Position numbers and translations under genes: made by a program. From assembly GCA_021776245.1 (NCBI GenBank), contig JAJFGF010000009.1:1-46208 (forward strand): 46,208 nucleotides of DNA, read 5' to 3'. Positions 8,512-17,661 of this stretch are shown piece after piece. Origin of the DNA: Hyphococcus sp. (GTDB lineage: Bacteria; Pseudomonadota; Alphaproteobacteria; Caulobacterales; Parvularculaceae). Within the stretch, counting starts at the first letter, position 1; the number at the start of each line of letters is the position of its first letter. Below the pieces are notes generated by a model. That model was not told the DNA's origin and made no database searches. It saw only the letters and a list, made by a program, of their open reading frames with translations.

Positions 8512-9774
8512 ATGTCTCGAATTGTCATGAAATTCGGCGGAACCTCGGTCGCCAGTCTGGAACGCATCCGTGCGGTGGCCGCGATCGTGCGCCGTGAGGC
8601 CGACGCGGGGCATTCAGTCGCTGTGGTGGTTTCAGCGATGGCCGGCGAAACCAACCGGCTGGCCGAACTTTGTTCCATGGCCGGTGAACCGGCGCCGGCG
8701 CTCGATGCGCGCAATGTTGAATATGACGCCATCGTCGCCACCGGGGAGCAGGCGAGCGCAGGGCTATTGGCGCTGGTGATGCAAAATCTCGGCTATCGGG
8801 CCAGATCGTGGCAAGGTTGGCAGATTCCGCTCAATACGGATCGCGCTCATGGCAAGGCGCGGATCACCAATATTGACGACAAGGATATTGGCGAGGCAAT
8901 TGACACTGGTGAGATCGCCATTGTCGCAGGATTTCAAGGGGTCGCCCAGGACGGGCGGATTGCGACCCTTGGGCGCGGCGGGTCTGACACCTCGGCCGTC
9001 GCCCTTGCTGCAGCGGTCAAAGCGGAACGCTGCGATATCTATACCGATGTCGATGGCGTTTATACGACCGATCCCCGTTTGACCAAACAAGCGCGCCGGA
9101 TTGAGAAAATATCTTATGAAGAGATGCTTGAAATGGCGTCTTTGGGCGCAAAAGTTCTGCAGACGCGTTCGGTTGAGCTTGCTATGGCCTATCATGTGCC
9201 GCTGCGCGTGCTATCAAGTTTCGACCCTCCCGATGCGCCGGGGCCCGGTACTATTATCTGCGACGAGGACGATATCGTGGAACAAAATATTGTAACGACG
9301 GTAACGCCGGATTTCGACGAGGCGGCGGTTACGATTCTCGCCGTTCCCGATGAGCCGGGGCGCGCGGCTGGAATTTTTACAGCGCTTGCCGGCGCCAACA
9401 TCAATATCGATATGATCGTCCAGAGCGCTTCGCGCGAGCCAGGATTTGCAAATATTTCCTTTACAACCAAGGAAGGCGAGGTTGATCGGGCTGTTAAGTT
9501 GTTGACTGACGAGCAATCAAAAATCGGATTTTCGTCGCTTCAATCGGACCGTAATGTCGCCAAGGTCTCTGTCATTGGCGTCGGCATGAAAAGCCACGCC
9601 GGTGTTGCGGCGACCATGTTTAATGCGTTGGCCGACAAAGGCATCAACATTCAAAACATCTCAACGTCTGAGATCAAAATCAGTGTTCTGATTAATGCGG
9701 ATGCGGCGGAGTACGCCGTGCGTGTTCTTCATGAGGCCTACGGCCTCGACCAGCAGCAACCGGCCCAAGTCTGA
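8512..9774 (+). CDS. lysC: Aspartate kinase
   Basis: 420 residues. The N-terminal kinase domain starts with the signature MKFGGTSVAS (Lys7 to Ser12). It contains GFQGVAQDGRIATLGRGGSDTSAVALA and the aspartate-contacting YTDVDGVYTTDPR. Two ACT domains follow from about residue 265 (VTILAVPDEPGRAAGIFTAL and VSVIGVGMKSHAGVAATMF), so the enzyme is probably feedback-inhibited by lysine and/or threonine. It phosphorylates aspartate as the first step to lysine, threonine and methionine. As in many class II aspartokinases, an internal start for a beta-only subunit is possible but not evident. ptsP begins nine bases after the stop, so the two are probably co-transcribed. Confidence 0.97.
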   Translation: MSRIVMKFGGTSVASLERIRAVAAIVRREADAGHSVAVVVSAMAGETNRLAELCSMAGEPAPALDARNVEYDAIVATGEQASAGLLALVMQNLGYRARSWQGWQIPLNTDRAHGKARITNIDDKDIGEAIDTGEIAIVAGFQGVAQDGRIATLGRGGSDTSAVALAAAVKAERCDIYTDVDGVYTTDPRLTKQARRIEKISYEEMLEMASLGAKVLQTRSVELAMAYHVPLRVLSSFDPPDAPGPGTIICDEDDIVEQNIVTTVTPDFDEAAVTILAVPDEPGRAAGIFTALAGANINIDMIVQSASREPGFANISFTTKEGEVDRAVKLLTDEQSKIGFSSLQSDRNVAKVSVIGVGMKSHAGVAATMFNALADKGINIQNISTSEIKISVLINADAAEYAVRVLHEAYGLDQQQPAQV

Positions 9775-9783
9775 CGAGTTGCA

Positions 9784-12075
9784 ATGAGCATTGAAAACAC
9801 TCGTCCGCCTCATGGCGGCCATGGCGATCGCGGAATTACCGTCCTGTTGCGGCGGATGCATGATGCTGTGGCCCAGGAGGGCAGTGTTCAAGACCGCCTT
9901 GACCAATTGACAAGCGTCATTGCAAGTCATGTGGTTGCGGATGTCTGCTCGATTTATTTACGCCGCCCTGATGACGATCTTGAGCTATATTCTACAGAAG
10001 GCCTCAACCGCGAGGCGGTGCACAAAACCCGGTTGAAATGGGGCGAGGGTCTTGTCGGGCTTGTCGCCGAAGGTCACCGGCCGTTGGTGACGGCGGATGC
10101 GCCATTGCACCCGGCTTTCGCCTATCGCCCGGAAACAGGCGAAGACCCGCTGCATTCATTTCTTGGCGTGCCGCTGCTGCGTTCGGGCAAAACACTTGGC
10201 GTCCTTGTGGTGCAAAACAAAGCGGCGCGGATCTACTCGGATGAAGAGGTCGGCGCGGCGCAGGCGGTGGCGACGTTGCTTGCGGAAATTGCCGCCTCAG
10301 GCGAACTCTTAAGTCAGGAAGAAACCGACGTTGTCGGTGAAATGCTGCGCCGCCCGGAGAAGCTGAAAGGTTTCGGGATCGTCTCGGGCATCGCCTTGGG
10401 CCGCGCGGTATTTCTGCAGCCGCCTGCGCCCAAGCACAAAGTTTTCGCCGACGATCCAGCTGCAGAAGCTGCGCGCCTCGAAGACGGATTAAACCGTTTG
10501 CGCGCCTCTGTTGACGAAATGCTGGTTTCAAATGCGTCGCTGAGCGGCGTTTCGCGGGACGTACTCGAAACCTACCGCCTGTTTGCCTATGACCGCGGCT
10601 GGAAAGACAGATTGCGCGCTGCGGTTTTTTCCGGTCTGACGGCTGAATCTGCTGTGGAACAGGTTAAGGCGGAAAATCGCGCGCGGCTGCTGCAATCACG
10701 CGATCCTTATTTGCGCGAACGATTGCACGATCTCGATGACCTTTCCCACCGCCTGTTGCGCTTGATGGGCGGCGCCCTGAATGGCGGACGCCGCAAGCTC
10801 TACGACGATACTATTCTGGTTGCATCGACGATGGGTCCAGCCGAACTATTGGAATATGACCGCAAATCATTGAAGGGCCTTGTGCTCGGTGAAGTTTCAG
10901 CGACCTCGCATGTTGCGATTGTCGCCCGGGCGCTGAAAATTCCCATGGTGACCGGCGTGCGTGACGCCATCGATCGCACGGATGAAGGCGATCAGATTGT
11001 CATCGATGGCGATGCGGGTGAGATTCATATTCGTCCTGTGCGCGAGGTCGTCGAAGCCTTCCGCGCAAAACATCAGCGCCAAAGCGAGCGTCAGGCGGTC
11101 TATGCCAGCGAGCGCGATATTCCGACGGAAACAAAAGACGGCGTAAAAATTTCAATCCTGATGAATGCCGGGCTTGCCCTCGACATGCCTTATCTTGAGG
11201 AAACCGGCGCCGAAGGCGTCGGGCTGTTCCGCACCGAATTACAGTTCCTCATTGGCACGCAATTGCCAAGCGTGAGCACCCAGGAAGCGCTCTATCGGGA
11301 AGCGCTCGATCTGGCGGCGGGAAAACCGGTAATTTTCAGGACGGCCGATATCGGCGGCGACAAAACCGCCGCCTATATGGATCATGGCGCCGAAGTAAAC
11401 CCGGCGATGGGCTGGCGCGGCGTGCGCATGGCGGTTGACCGGCCGGGCATCATCAGGCCTCAATTGCGCGCGCTGTTGTCGGCTGCCGCGGGACGCGAGC
11501 TTTACCTGATGTTTCCTCTCGTGACGCTTGCTTCTGAGCTGGACGGCATGCGCGCATTGCTCGATCGTGAGGTGGAACGCGCCAAAAAAAGCGGGCGCGA
11601 CTTGCCCCGGGCGATCAATATCGGGGCCATGATCGAAACCCCGGCGGCGGCGTGGCAGGCCGATCAGATTGCTGCCAAAGTTGATTTTCTTTCGATTGGC
11701 GGGAATGACCTGGCGCAGTTTTATTTCGCTGCTGATCGCGACTCCGAGCGGGTCCAGCGCCGGTATGATCCAATGAATCCGGGTTTTTTGAGTTTCCTGC
11801 AGATGACGGTTCAAAAAGCCCTGAAGGCCAAAGCGCCGCTGTCATATTGCGGTGAGCAGGCGGTTGATCCGGTTACGGCGGCGGCGTTGATAGGCCTTGG
11901 CGTCACCCAATTTTCATTGCCGGCGGTGTCCGTCGGGCCATTCCGCCGATTGGTGCGTTCAGTAAGCGCCGGTGATCTGGCCGCCTGGCTGGCGGTTGAG
12001 ATGCAACAGCCGCATCTGAGCTTGCGTGACGGCTGTGCGCAATTCCTGAAAGATAACGGCGCTGCGCTCGAATAA
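9784..12075 (+). CDS. ptsP: Phosphoenolpyruvate-protein phosphotransferase PtsP (EI-Ntr)
   Basis: 763 residues. An N-terminal GAF domain (about 15-175) is followed by the enzyme I fold. The swivelling domain carries the phospho-accepting histidine in EVSATSHVAIVARAL (His376). The C-terminal PEP-binding barrel shows GVGLFRTELQFL, FRTADIGGDK, MIETPAA, IGGNDLAQFYFAADR and the Cys of SYCGEQA. It starts the nitrogen-related phosphorelay to NPr and EIIA-Ntr, which links PEP and glutamine status to regulation. The gene follows lysC by nine bases, as in many Alphaproteobacteria. Confidence 0.96.
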   Translation: MSIENTRPPHGGHGDRGITVLLRRMHDAVAQEGSVQDRLDQLTSVIASHVVADVCSIYLRRPDDDLELYSTEGLNREAVHKTRLKWGEGLVGLVAEGHRPLVTADAPLHPAFAYRPETGEDPLHSFLGVPLLRSGKTLGVLVVQNKAARIYSDEEVGAAQAVATLLAEIAASGELLSQEETDVVGEMLRRPEKLKGFGIVSGIALGRAVFLQPPAPKHKVFADDPAAEAARLEDGLNRLRASVDEMLVSNASLSGVSRDVLETYRLFAYDRGWKDRLRAAVFSGLTAESAVEQVKAENRARLLQSRDPYLRERLHDLDDLSHRLLRLMGGALNGGRRKLYDDTILVASTMGPAELLEYDRKSLKGLVLGEVSATSHVAIVARALKIPMVTGVRDAIDRTDEGDQIVIDGDAGEIHIRPVREVVEAFRAKHQRQSERQAVYASERDIPTETKDGVKISILMNAGLALDMPYLEETGAEGVGLFRTELQFLIGTQLPSVSTQEALYREALDLAAGKPVIFRTADIGGDKTAAYMDHGAEVNPAMGWRGVRMAVDRPGIIRPQLRALLSAAAGRELYLMFPLVTLASELDGMRALLDREVERAKKSGRDLPRAINIGAMIETPAAAWQADQIAAKVDFLSIGGNDLAQFYFAADRDSERVQRRYDPMNPGFLSFLQMTVQKALKAKAPLSYCGEQAVDPVTAAALIGLGVTQFSLPAVSVGPFRRLVRSVSAGDLAAWLAVEMQQPHLSLRDGCAQFLKDNGAALE

Positions 12076-12120
12076 AGCCGTGGTTAATATTTTCCTGCTT
12101 CAACAGATGCATGGCGCGGT

Positions 12121-12141
12121 GGTCCGGTTATAAAGCGGACC
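12121..12141. promoter_or_regulatory. Inverted repeat between ptsP and the HTH-TonB gene
   Basis: GGTCCG and CGGACC are perfect 6-bp arms around nine A/T-rich bases. They lie 45 bases after the ptsP stop and just upstream of a TATAGT element that could serve as a -10 box for the next gene. This could be an operator or a weak hairpin. There is no T-run to make it a classical terminator. Confidence 0.3.
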
Positions 12142-12176
12142 GATTTCCGCTATAGTGCGGGCGCCAGAGATTCTCT

Positions 12177-13010
12177 GTGGGGCGTATAGTGGCGATCAAT
12201 AACGGGACAGCTGAAATCGTCGATATGGAAGACGCGCGGGCGCGTCGCCGCGGCGAGGACTATTCAAGCGCCGGCGCTCAATTGGCCGATGCGCGCGAAA
12301 CCATGGGGATGACCCTGGCTGAAGCGTCTGAGAAAACCCACATCAGGGAAAGTCACCTTGCGGCAATCGAAAGCATTGATCTTGCTGAGTTGCCGTCGCG
12401 TCCATACGCTATCGGTTTTGTGAAGGCGTATTCAGAATTTTTGGAGCTCGAATCGGCTCCGGTCGTTGCGCGTTTTAAGGAGGATGCAGGCTTTACCGCA
12501 GCGACGCCGATTAAGGTTGAAAAATTTCAGGCTGCAGAGGTCGCGCATGATGCGCTCACCCGCGATATGTCGCTTTGGGCTGTTGGCGCTGTGTTGATTT
12601 TCATTCTGTGGTGCGCGTGGCAACTGACGCTGCCGCGCGACATTGCTCAGGGAGGCGCCGGCGTCAGGTCGGGGGCCGTTGAGCCGGGGCGGCGTGTCGC
12701 TGCCGGCCCAGCCTTGCTTGACGTCTCCGCCAATGTTGTTGAAGCGCGCATTATTGAGCGCATCGAACCCGTCTACCCGAGCCGTTGCACCGCATCGGCC
12801 CAGCCTATTGAAACGATTGTCATCGGTTACACGATATCTGCTGTCGGCCGTGTTGGCGGCGAGCGCGTTTTGCAGTCCACCAATGGCTGCCTCGACGGCG
12901 CCGCGCTTAATGCGATCAGGCGCTGGCGATTTGCGCCGCGCACCGTTGACGGCGTTGCCCGGCCCGCCTTTGACCAAAAATACAGTTTTTCCTTTCAAAG
13001 ACCGCTCTGA
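12177..13010 (+). CDS. RodZ-like HTH, single-pass membrane protein with TonB C-terminal domain
   Basis: 277 residues from a GTG start; a second GTG at 12189 is possible. Residues 30-110 are a Cro/RodZ-type helix-turn-helix (HTH_25), with LADARETMGMTLAEASEKTHIRESHLAAIE and RPYAIGFVKAYSEFLEL. A transmembrane helix lies at about 132-150 (LWAVGAVLIFILWCAWQLTL). The C-terminal 85 residues match a TonB_C domain (RIEPVYPSRC, IVIGYTISAVGRV, LNAIRRWRFAPR). There is no Pro-rich spacer, so it is unlikely to span the periplasm like classical TonB. The HTH-TM half resembles RodZ, and the gene sits before ispG where alphaproteobacteria often carry a RodZ-like gene. The exact function is unknown. Confidence 0.82.
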   Translation: MGRIVAINNGTAEIVDMEDARARRRGEDYSSAGAQLADARETMGMTLAEASEKTHIRESHLAAIESIDLAELPSRPYAIGFVKAYSEFLELESAPVVARFKEDAGFTAATPIKVEKFQAAEVAHDALTRDMSLWAVGAVLIFILWCAWQLTLPRDIAQGGAGVRSGAVEPGRRVAAGPALLDVSANVVEARIIERIEPVYPSRCTASAQPIETIVIGYTISAVGRVGGERVLQSTNGCLDGAALNAIRRWRFAPRTVDGVARPAFDQKYSFSFQRPL

Positions 13011-13073
13011 AACCCTACATAAGCCGGTGAAAAGCGCATGATTTGCGCTATTTGGGGCGTTTTCAGGCCGGGC

Positions 13074-13100
13074 TTGACTTCAGCGCGGAGCGCGTAATCT
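13074..13100 (+). promoter_or_regulatory. Candidate sigma-70 promoter of ispG
   Basis: TTGACT and TAATCT hexamers are separated by 15 bases, about 45 bases upstream of the ispG start. The spacing is short for a sigma-70 promoter, so this is only a candidate. Confidence 0.4.
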
Positions 13101-13143
13101 TGGTGCTGAAACAAAGCCGGTTTTTGAAAGTAAGGCCTTAAAG

Positions 13144-14274
13144 ATGTCATTACGTCCGTGGCGCGATATTGAGCGCCGAAAGTCGCGGCAGATTATGGTC
13201 GGCAATGTGCCGGTTGGCGGTGATGCGCCGATTGCCGTTCAATCGATGACCAATACGCTGACATCCGACGCCCAGGCGACCATTCGCCAGATCAATGAAA
13301 TCGCGGAGGCCGGCGCCGATATCGTTCGCGTGTCATGCCCAGACAAGGAATCAACAGCCGGCCTTAGGGAAATCGCCAAGGCATCGCCTTTGCCTATCGT
13401 TGCGGATATTCACTTTCATTATAAGCGCGGCATTGAAGCGGCCGAAGCGGGCGCTGCGTGTTTGCGTATTAATCCCGGCAATATCGGGTCGGAAGAACGC
13501 GTGCGTGAAGTCATCAAGGCGGCCAAGGATTATGGCTGCTCCATGCGCATCGGCGTTAATGGCGGGTCGCTTGAAAAAGACCTGTTGGAAAAATATGGCG
13601 AGCCTTGTCCCGAAGCGATGGTCGAAAGTGCGCTCGATCATGCAAAAATCCTTCAGGATAATGATTTCCACGAATTCAAGATATCCGTGAAGGCGTCTGA
13701 TGTCTTTCTGACAGTCGCCGCCTATCATGGGCTCGCCGAAGCGATTGATTGTCCGTTGCATCTCGGCGTCACAGAGGCGGGCGGCCTCAGGATCGGATCG
13801 GTAAAATCGGCGATCGGGATGGGAAATCTCTTATGGGCCGGCATTGGCGATACGATCCGTGTCTCGCTGTCGGCGGATCCGGTTGAGGAAATCAAGGCCG
13901 GATTTGATATATTGAAATCGCTGAATCTGCGCCATCGCGGCGTTAATGTGATTTCATGTCCATCATGCGCGCGCCAGGGCTTTCAGGTCATCGACACTGT
14001 TGAATCGCTTGAAAAACGCCTTGCGCATATCACGACGCCGATGACCTTGTCGGTCATTGGTTGCGTTGTTAACGGACCGGGCGAGGCGCGTGAGACCGAC
14101 ATAGGTTTTACCGGCGGCGGCGCTGGCAAAGAGCATGGCATGATCTATCTCGACGGCGAAGTGGATCATCGTATCGATAATACTGAAATTGTTGATCACC
14201 TTGTTGAGCTGGTTGAAAAACGCGCCGCTGAAATTCAGGCCGAAGAAGCAAAACAGTCTGTCGCTGCGGAATAG
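13144..14274 (+). CDS. ispG: 4-hydroxy-3-methylbut-2-en-1-yl diphosphate synthase (IspG/GcpE)
   Basis: 376 residues. The TIM-barrel part begins with [22 protein letters not shown] and includes [10 protein letters not shown] and [10 protein letters not shown]. The C-terminal [4Fe-4S] domain supplies three cysteine ligands, two in [13 protein letters not shown] and one in [12 protein letters not shown], plus the glutamate of [10 protein letters not shown]. It catalyses the penultimate step of the MEP isoprenoid pathway. The length is normal for the bacterial form. A rho-independent terminator follows the stop. Confidence 0.97.
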   Translation: MSLRPWRDIERRKSRQIMVGNVPVGGDAPIAVQSMTNTLTSDAQATIRQINEIAEAGADIVRVSCPDKESTAGLREIAKASPLPIVADIHFHYKRGIEAAEAGAACLRINPGNIGSEERVREVIKAAKDYGCSMRIGVNGGSLEKDLLEKYGEPCPEAMVESALDHAKILQDNDFHEFKISVKASDVFLTVAAYHGLAEAIDCPLHLGVTEAGGLRIGSVKSAIGMGNLLWAGIGDTIRVSLSADPVEEIKAGFDILKSLNLRHRGVNVISCPSCARQGFQVIDTVESLEKRLAHITTPMTLSVIGCVVNGPGEARETDIGFTGGGAGKEHGMIYLDGEVDHRIDNTEIVDHLVELVEKRAAEIQAEEAKQSVAAE

Positions 14275-14294
14275 CGTCGCTCAATACCATAAAT

Positions 14295-14325
14295 GCGCGC
14301 GGGCGTTTCGGCTGCGCGCTTTTTT
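14295..14325 (+). terminator. Rho-independent terminator after ispG
   Basis: GCGCGC at 14295-14300 pairs with GCGCGC at 14314-14319 and is followed directly by six T residues. It lies 20 bases after the ispG stop and ahead of the lipoprotein gene. Confidence 0.75.
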
Positions 14326-14345
14326 GTATTTTTAGGGAGATTCAA

Positions 14346-14738
14346 ATGCGCAAAACCGGACTTATTAATGCAGTACGCTGTTTATTAGTTCTATTCGTCG
14401 CGGGCTGTAACGCGCAGCCTGCGGAATCAGAGGACATAATGGAAAATACGTCATCCACACATCTTGTCATATTGTTTAATGTAAAAAGTGATCGCCTGAG
14501 TGATTTTCTGCCGATCATGGAAGGCGTCAATTCTGCGATGGCGAGTGAAGAAGGATTTATCGCTGCGCGCGTCTATCGCGATGTGGACGATCCGCTATCA
14601 TTCACGCTTGTTGAAGAATGGGCAAGTCGCGCTGATCATGAGCGCCACTTTGACGCTATCAATCAGTCTGGAGACTGGGCCAACATCCTCGGCATGCTCA
14701 CGCGCAGTCCCGACATGAGTTACAATGATGTTCTTTAA
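14346..14738 (+). CDS. Small lipoprotein with antibiotic-biosynthesis-monooxygenase (ABM) fold
   Basis: 130 residues. A lipoprotein signal peptide ends in the lipobox LFVAGC (Cys21). After a short linker, residues 40-125 show the ferredoxin-like ABM pattern: a first strand HLVILFNVKSDR, a helix with FLPIMEGVNSAMASEEGFIAARVYRD, then FTLVEEWASRADHERHF. ABM-fold proteins include small oxygenases and heme-degrading enzymes, but many are uncharacterised. Membrane anchoring of an ABM domain is unusual. The gene lies behind the ispG terminator and before prfA, with its own AGGGAGA ribosome-binding site. Confidence 0.75.
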   Translation: MRKTGLINAVRCLLVLFVAGCNAQPAESEDIMENTSSTHLVILFNVKSDRLSDFLPIMEGVNSAMASEEGFIAARVYRDVDDPLSFTLVEEWASRADHERHFDAINQSGDWANILGMLTRSPDMSYNDVL

Positions 14739-14776
14739 AATCTGCTGTCGTCAGCAAGTAAATTAAGCGCCAAAGC

Positions 14777-15853
14777 ATGATCCCACAGGACAAAATTGAG
14801 GCGCTGATCGACCGATTCGAAAAGATCGAGGCGGAGATGTCGAGCGCGACAGTGACTGACGACATTATTCGCCTTTCCAAAGAGCATGGTGAGTTAAAAG
14901 ATGTCGTCGAAAAAGCGCGCGAGCTCTCGTCGGCCAGAAAGCAGATTAAAGAACTGGCGGAGTTGGCTGACGGCGACGACGCTGAAATGGCGGCGCTTGC
15001 CCGTGACGAGCTTTCCGGGATCAACGAAAACATGCCGGCGCTCGAACAGGATCTGCAAATGATGCTGTTGCCCAAAGACAAGGCTGACGATTCGAGCGTG
15101 ATTCTGGAGGTGCGCGCCGGTACGGGCGGCGATGAAGCGGCGATCTTTGCGGGCGATCTTTTTCGCATGTATCAAAGATACGCTTCGCTCAGAGGGTGGA
15201 AATTGGAAATCCTCTCCGCCTCGGAAGCGGAGATGGGCGGCTTTAAGGAAATTCAGGCGAGCGTCGCCGGCGACGGGGTCTTTGCACGTATGAAATTTGA
15301 ATCCGGCGTGCACCGCGTTCAGCGCGTCCCGGAAACAGAAACGCAAGGACGCGTGCATACCTCCGCCGCAACAGTTGCGGTTCTGCCGGAACCGGAAGAA
15401 GTCGATATCGACGTTAGTGAAAGCGATTTGCGCATTGATGTTTTTCGCGCGTCCGGCCCGGGCGGCCAGTCGGTTAATACGACAGACTCGGCGGTGCGGA
15501 TAACGCATATTCCAACCGGCGTTGTGGTGATCCAGCAAGATGAAAAATCGCAGCACAAAAACAAGGCGAAAGCCATGAAAGTGTTGCGCGCGCGTCTCTA
15601 CGAAGCTGAACGTGCGCGTGCCGACGCTGAACGGGCAGCCGCCCGCAAAGGCATGGTCGGATCCGGCGATCGATCAGAGCGCATTCGCACTTATAATTAC
15701 CCGCAGAGCCGGGTGACTGACCATCGAATTAATCTGACGCTTTATAAATTGAGCGAAATCGTCGCCGGTGATGCGCTTGATGAATTAATTGAAGCGCTTG
15801 TCACGCAGGATCGCGCAGACAGGCTCGCCGAAATGCAGGGCGATGGCGCCTAA
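14777..15853 (+). CDS. prfA: Peptide chain release factor 1
   Basis: 358 residues, typical for RF1. The catalytic GGQ motif lies in [22 protein letters not shown]. The stop-codon recognition tripeptide is in [21 protein letters not shown] (P-E-T at the P-x-T position). RF1 terminates at UAA and UAG. The last 11 bases overlap prmC, whose product methylates the GGQ glutamine, so the substrate and its modifying enzyme are translationally coupled. Confidence 0.97.
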   Translation: MIPQDKIEALIDRFEKIEAEMSSATVTDDIIRLSKEHGELKDVVEKARELSSARKQIKELAELADGDDAEMAALARDELSGINENMPALEQDLQMMLLPKDKADDSSVILEVRAGTGGDEAAIFAGDLFRMYQRYASLRGWKLEILSASEAEMGGFKEIQASVAGDGVFARMKFESGVHRVQRVPETETQGRVHTSAATVAVLPEPEEVDIDVSESDLRIDVFRASGPGGQSVNTTDSAVRITHIPTGVVVIQQDEKSQHKNKAKAMKVLRARLYEAERARADAERAAARKGMVGSGDRSERIRTYNYPQSRVTDHRINLTLYKLSEIVAGDALDELIEALVTQDRADRLAEMQGDGA

Positions 15854-16733
15854 GAGCAAAATTCGGCGAACGCTTGGCGAAGCCTTGCGAGACGGCGCAG
15901 CCCGGCTGAAGACATCGTCCTCGCCGCTGCTCGATGCGCGGATTTTGCTGAGAGCTGCAACACAAATTGACGACGCCGAGCTGATTGCCCGCAGCGATGC
16001 GCCTTTATCGGACCCAGATGAATTGGATTTTGATCGGCTTGTTGCAAGGCGCGCGCGCGGTGAGCCGGTTGCCTATATCCTCGGCGAAAAAGAATTTTGG
16101 AGCTTGCCGTTTAAGATTACGCCGGATGTCTTGATTCCCCGCGATGATTCGGAATGTTTGATCGAATCCATTTTGGCGCGGCGGCCGCGTGACGAGGCGC
16201 TCACAATGCTAGACCTCGGCGCCGGCTCGGGATGTCTCATTTGCGCATTGATGTCGGAATTTCAGAAAGGATATGGGGTTGGGATCGATCAATCCGAAAG
16301 CGCGATAAAGATCGCGCGCATGAATGCTGAAACACTCGGATTGTGCAACCGGTCGGCTTTTGCGGTAGGGAACTGGTTGGCTCCGGTCGGCGGCGCATTT
16401 GATATTATTATTGCGAATCCGCCATATATTGCCGATACCGAACGTTCCGCATTGCCTGTGGATGTTTTGGATTTTGAGCCGGAACGCGCCTTGTTCGCAG
16501 GCGTTGACGGGATGGATGATTACCGGGCGATCCTTGCTGCCTTCGCGGCAACGCCAGGGCTGATCCATGGCGATGGATTGCTGGTATTTGAGGCCGGAGA
16601 GCGGCAAGTCGGCCGCTTGACGCAAATGGTTAAGGAAACCTTCCAGGCGGCCAATGTGGCGGTCATTGCTGATTTAAAAGGCCGTCAGTGCGGTATTGCC
16701 GCAGATTTTCGCCTCATCAAAAAAAGGGATTGA
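15843..16733 (+). CDS. prmC: Release factor glutamine methyltransferase
   Basis: 296 residues from the ATG that overlaps the end of prfA; the frame is also open upstream inside prfA. The SAM motif [15 protein letters not shown] and the substrate-glutamine motif [15 protein letters not shown] are both present. They follow the N-terminal helical domain with [17 protein letters not shown] and VLIPRDDSE. Most PrmC proteins read RPETE at the last position, so RDDSE is a mild variant. The enzyme N5-methylates the GGQ glutamine of RF1 and RF2. Confidence 0.95.
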   Translation: MAPKSKIRRTLGEALRDGAARLKTSSSPLLDARILLRAATQIDDAELIARSDAPLSDPDELDFDRLVARRARGEPVAYILGEKEFWSLPFKITPDVLIPRDDSECLIESILARRPRDEALTMLDLGAGSGCLICALMSEFQKGYGVGIDQSESAIKIARMNAETLGLCNRSAFAVGNWLAPVGGAFDIIIANPPYIADTERSALPVDVLDFEPERALFAGVDGMDDYRAILAAFAATPGLIHGDGLLVFEAGERQVGRLTQMVKETFQAANVAVIADLKGRQCGIAADFRLIKKRD

Positions 16734-17004
16734 AATGCGCCGTGAGGCGGCTATCATAGGGGCAAGACAGGTTATTTCGCCGAAAACAATCGAGATTAGC
16801 GGCGGGCCGGTCCTAAATCCAACATCAGTCTGGCTTGCAAAAAGTCCGGCTCATGGTCTGCAGCAAGGCTGCGAGAATAGAATAAGATAACTGCATGGCG
16901 ATGCTGGCGCGTTTTAACCGCCGAGAAAACATCAAGGATTTTCGTATGCGATCAACTGGCTGTGCGCCGGTTTTTCGCGAAGGGATTTTACACAGGAAAC
17001 AGTT
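16734..17004. other. Gap between prmC and the DUF4167 gene
   Basis: The gap is 271 bases. A 51-codon frame (16735-16890) starts directly after the prmC stop, but it has no recognisable domain or strong ribosome-binding site, so I do not call it a gene. The rest should contain the promoter of the DUF4167 gene. Confidence 0.4.
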
Positions 17005-17574
17005 ATGAAGCGTGGTCGCAACCAACGCCGCCGTCCGGGCGCAAATCCTAATCGAGCGCTCGATTCCAACGGTCCAGAAGTCCGCATTCGCGGCACCGCC
17101 AATCAGGTTTACGACAAATATATTGCGCTGGCGCGCGATGCGACTTCGGCAGGCGACCGTATCAAGGCGGAAAACTACTTTCAGCATGCCGAGCACTATT
17201 TTCGCGTGCTTCGTGCGTCGCAACCGGCTCAAACGCCGCGGCCGGCAAATGGCGAAGGGGAAAGCGAAGGCGACCAGCCATCCGTTAATGACCGGGAAGA
17301 TCGCAATAATAATCGCCGCAATGATCAGGGTCGGCAGCAAAATCAAAACCCGCGCCAGGAGGCCGATACAGGGGGCGCAAGCGAAGCGACGTCAGAAACT
17401 GAAACGCCGGCGCCAGCGGCAACCAATAGCGCGCCAGAGGCGACGGCCAGCGAAGACGACGCCGAGAAAAAACCGCGCCGCCGCCGGACGCGCCGCCCGG
17501 CCAAAAGCGCCGAAAGCAAAGATGATGAGACGGCCGAGAAAGCTGACGCCGAAACTGCGGCCGCTGCGGAATAA
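17005..17574 (+). CDS. DUF4167 domain protein
   Basis: 189 residues with an AGGAAA ribosome-binding site. Residues 15-72 carry the DUF4167 signature (RIRGTANQVYDKYIALARDATSAGDRIKAENYFQHAEHYFRVL). The remainder is a low-complexity Gln/Asn/Arg-rich then Ala/Glu-rich tail with a KKPRRRRTRRPAK basic patch, likely disordered and nucleic-acid binding. The family is essentially alphaproteobacterial and typically lies near prfA and prmC, as here, suggesting a role linked to translation or ribosome function. No activity is established. Confidence 0.9.
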   Translation: MKRGRNQRRRPGANPNRALDSNGPEVRIRGTANQVYDKYIALARDATSAGDRIKAENYFQHAEHYFRVLRASQPAQTPRPANGEGESEGDQPSVNDREDRNNNRRNDQGRQQNQNPRQEADTGGASEATSETETPAPAATNSAPEATASEDDAEKKPRRRRTRRPAKSAESKDDETAEKADAETAAAAE

Positions 17575-17661
17575 CCATCGCCCGGGCAGCTGCTGTTCGG
17601 TATTTTGGATGGCTTGATCCTCGCCTAAACTCCTTTCGCATCAGACAGGAGGTTAGCGCCG

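Noticed and set aside
12432-12998. 188-residue minus-strand frame
   Set aside because: It is antisense to the HTH-TonB_C gene, whose domains are clear.
16735-16890. 51-codon frame after prmC
   Set aside because: It has no domain or convincing ribosome-binding site; it is mentioned only in the description of the gap.
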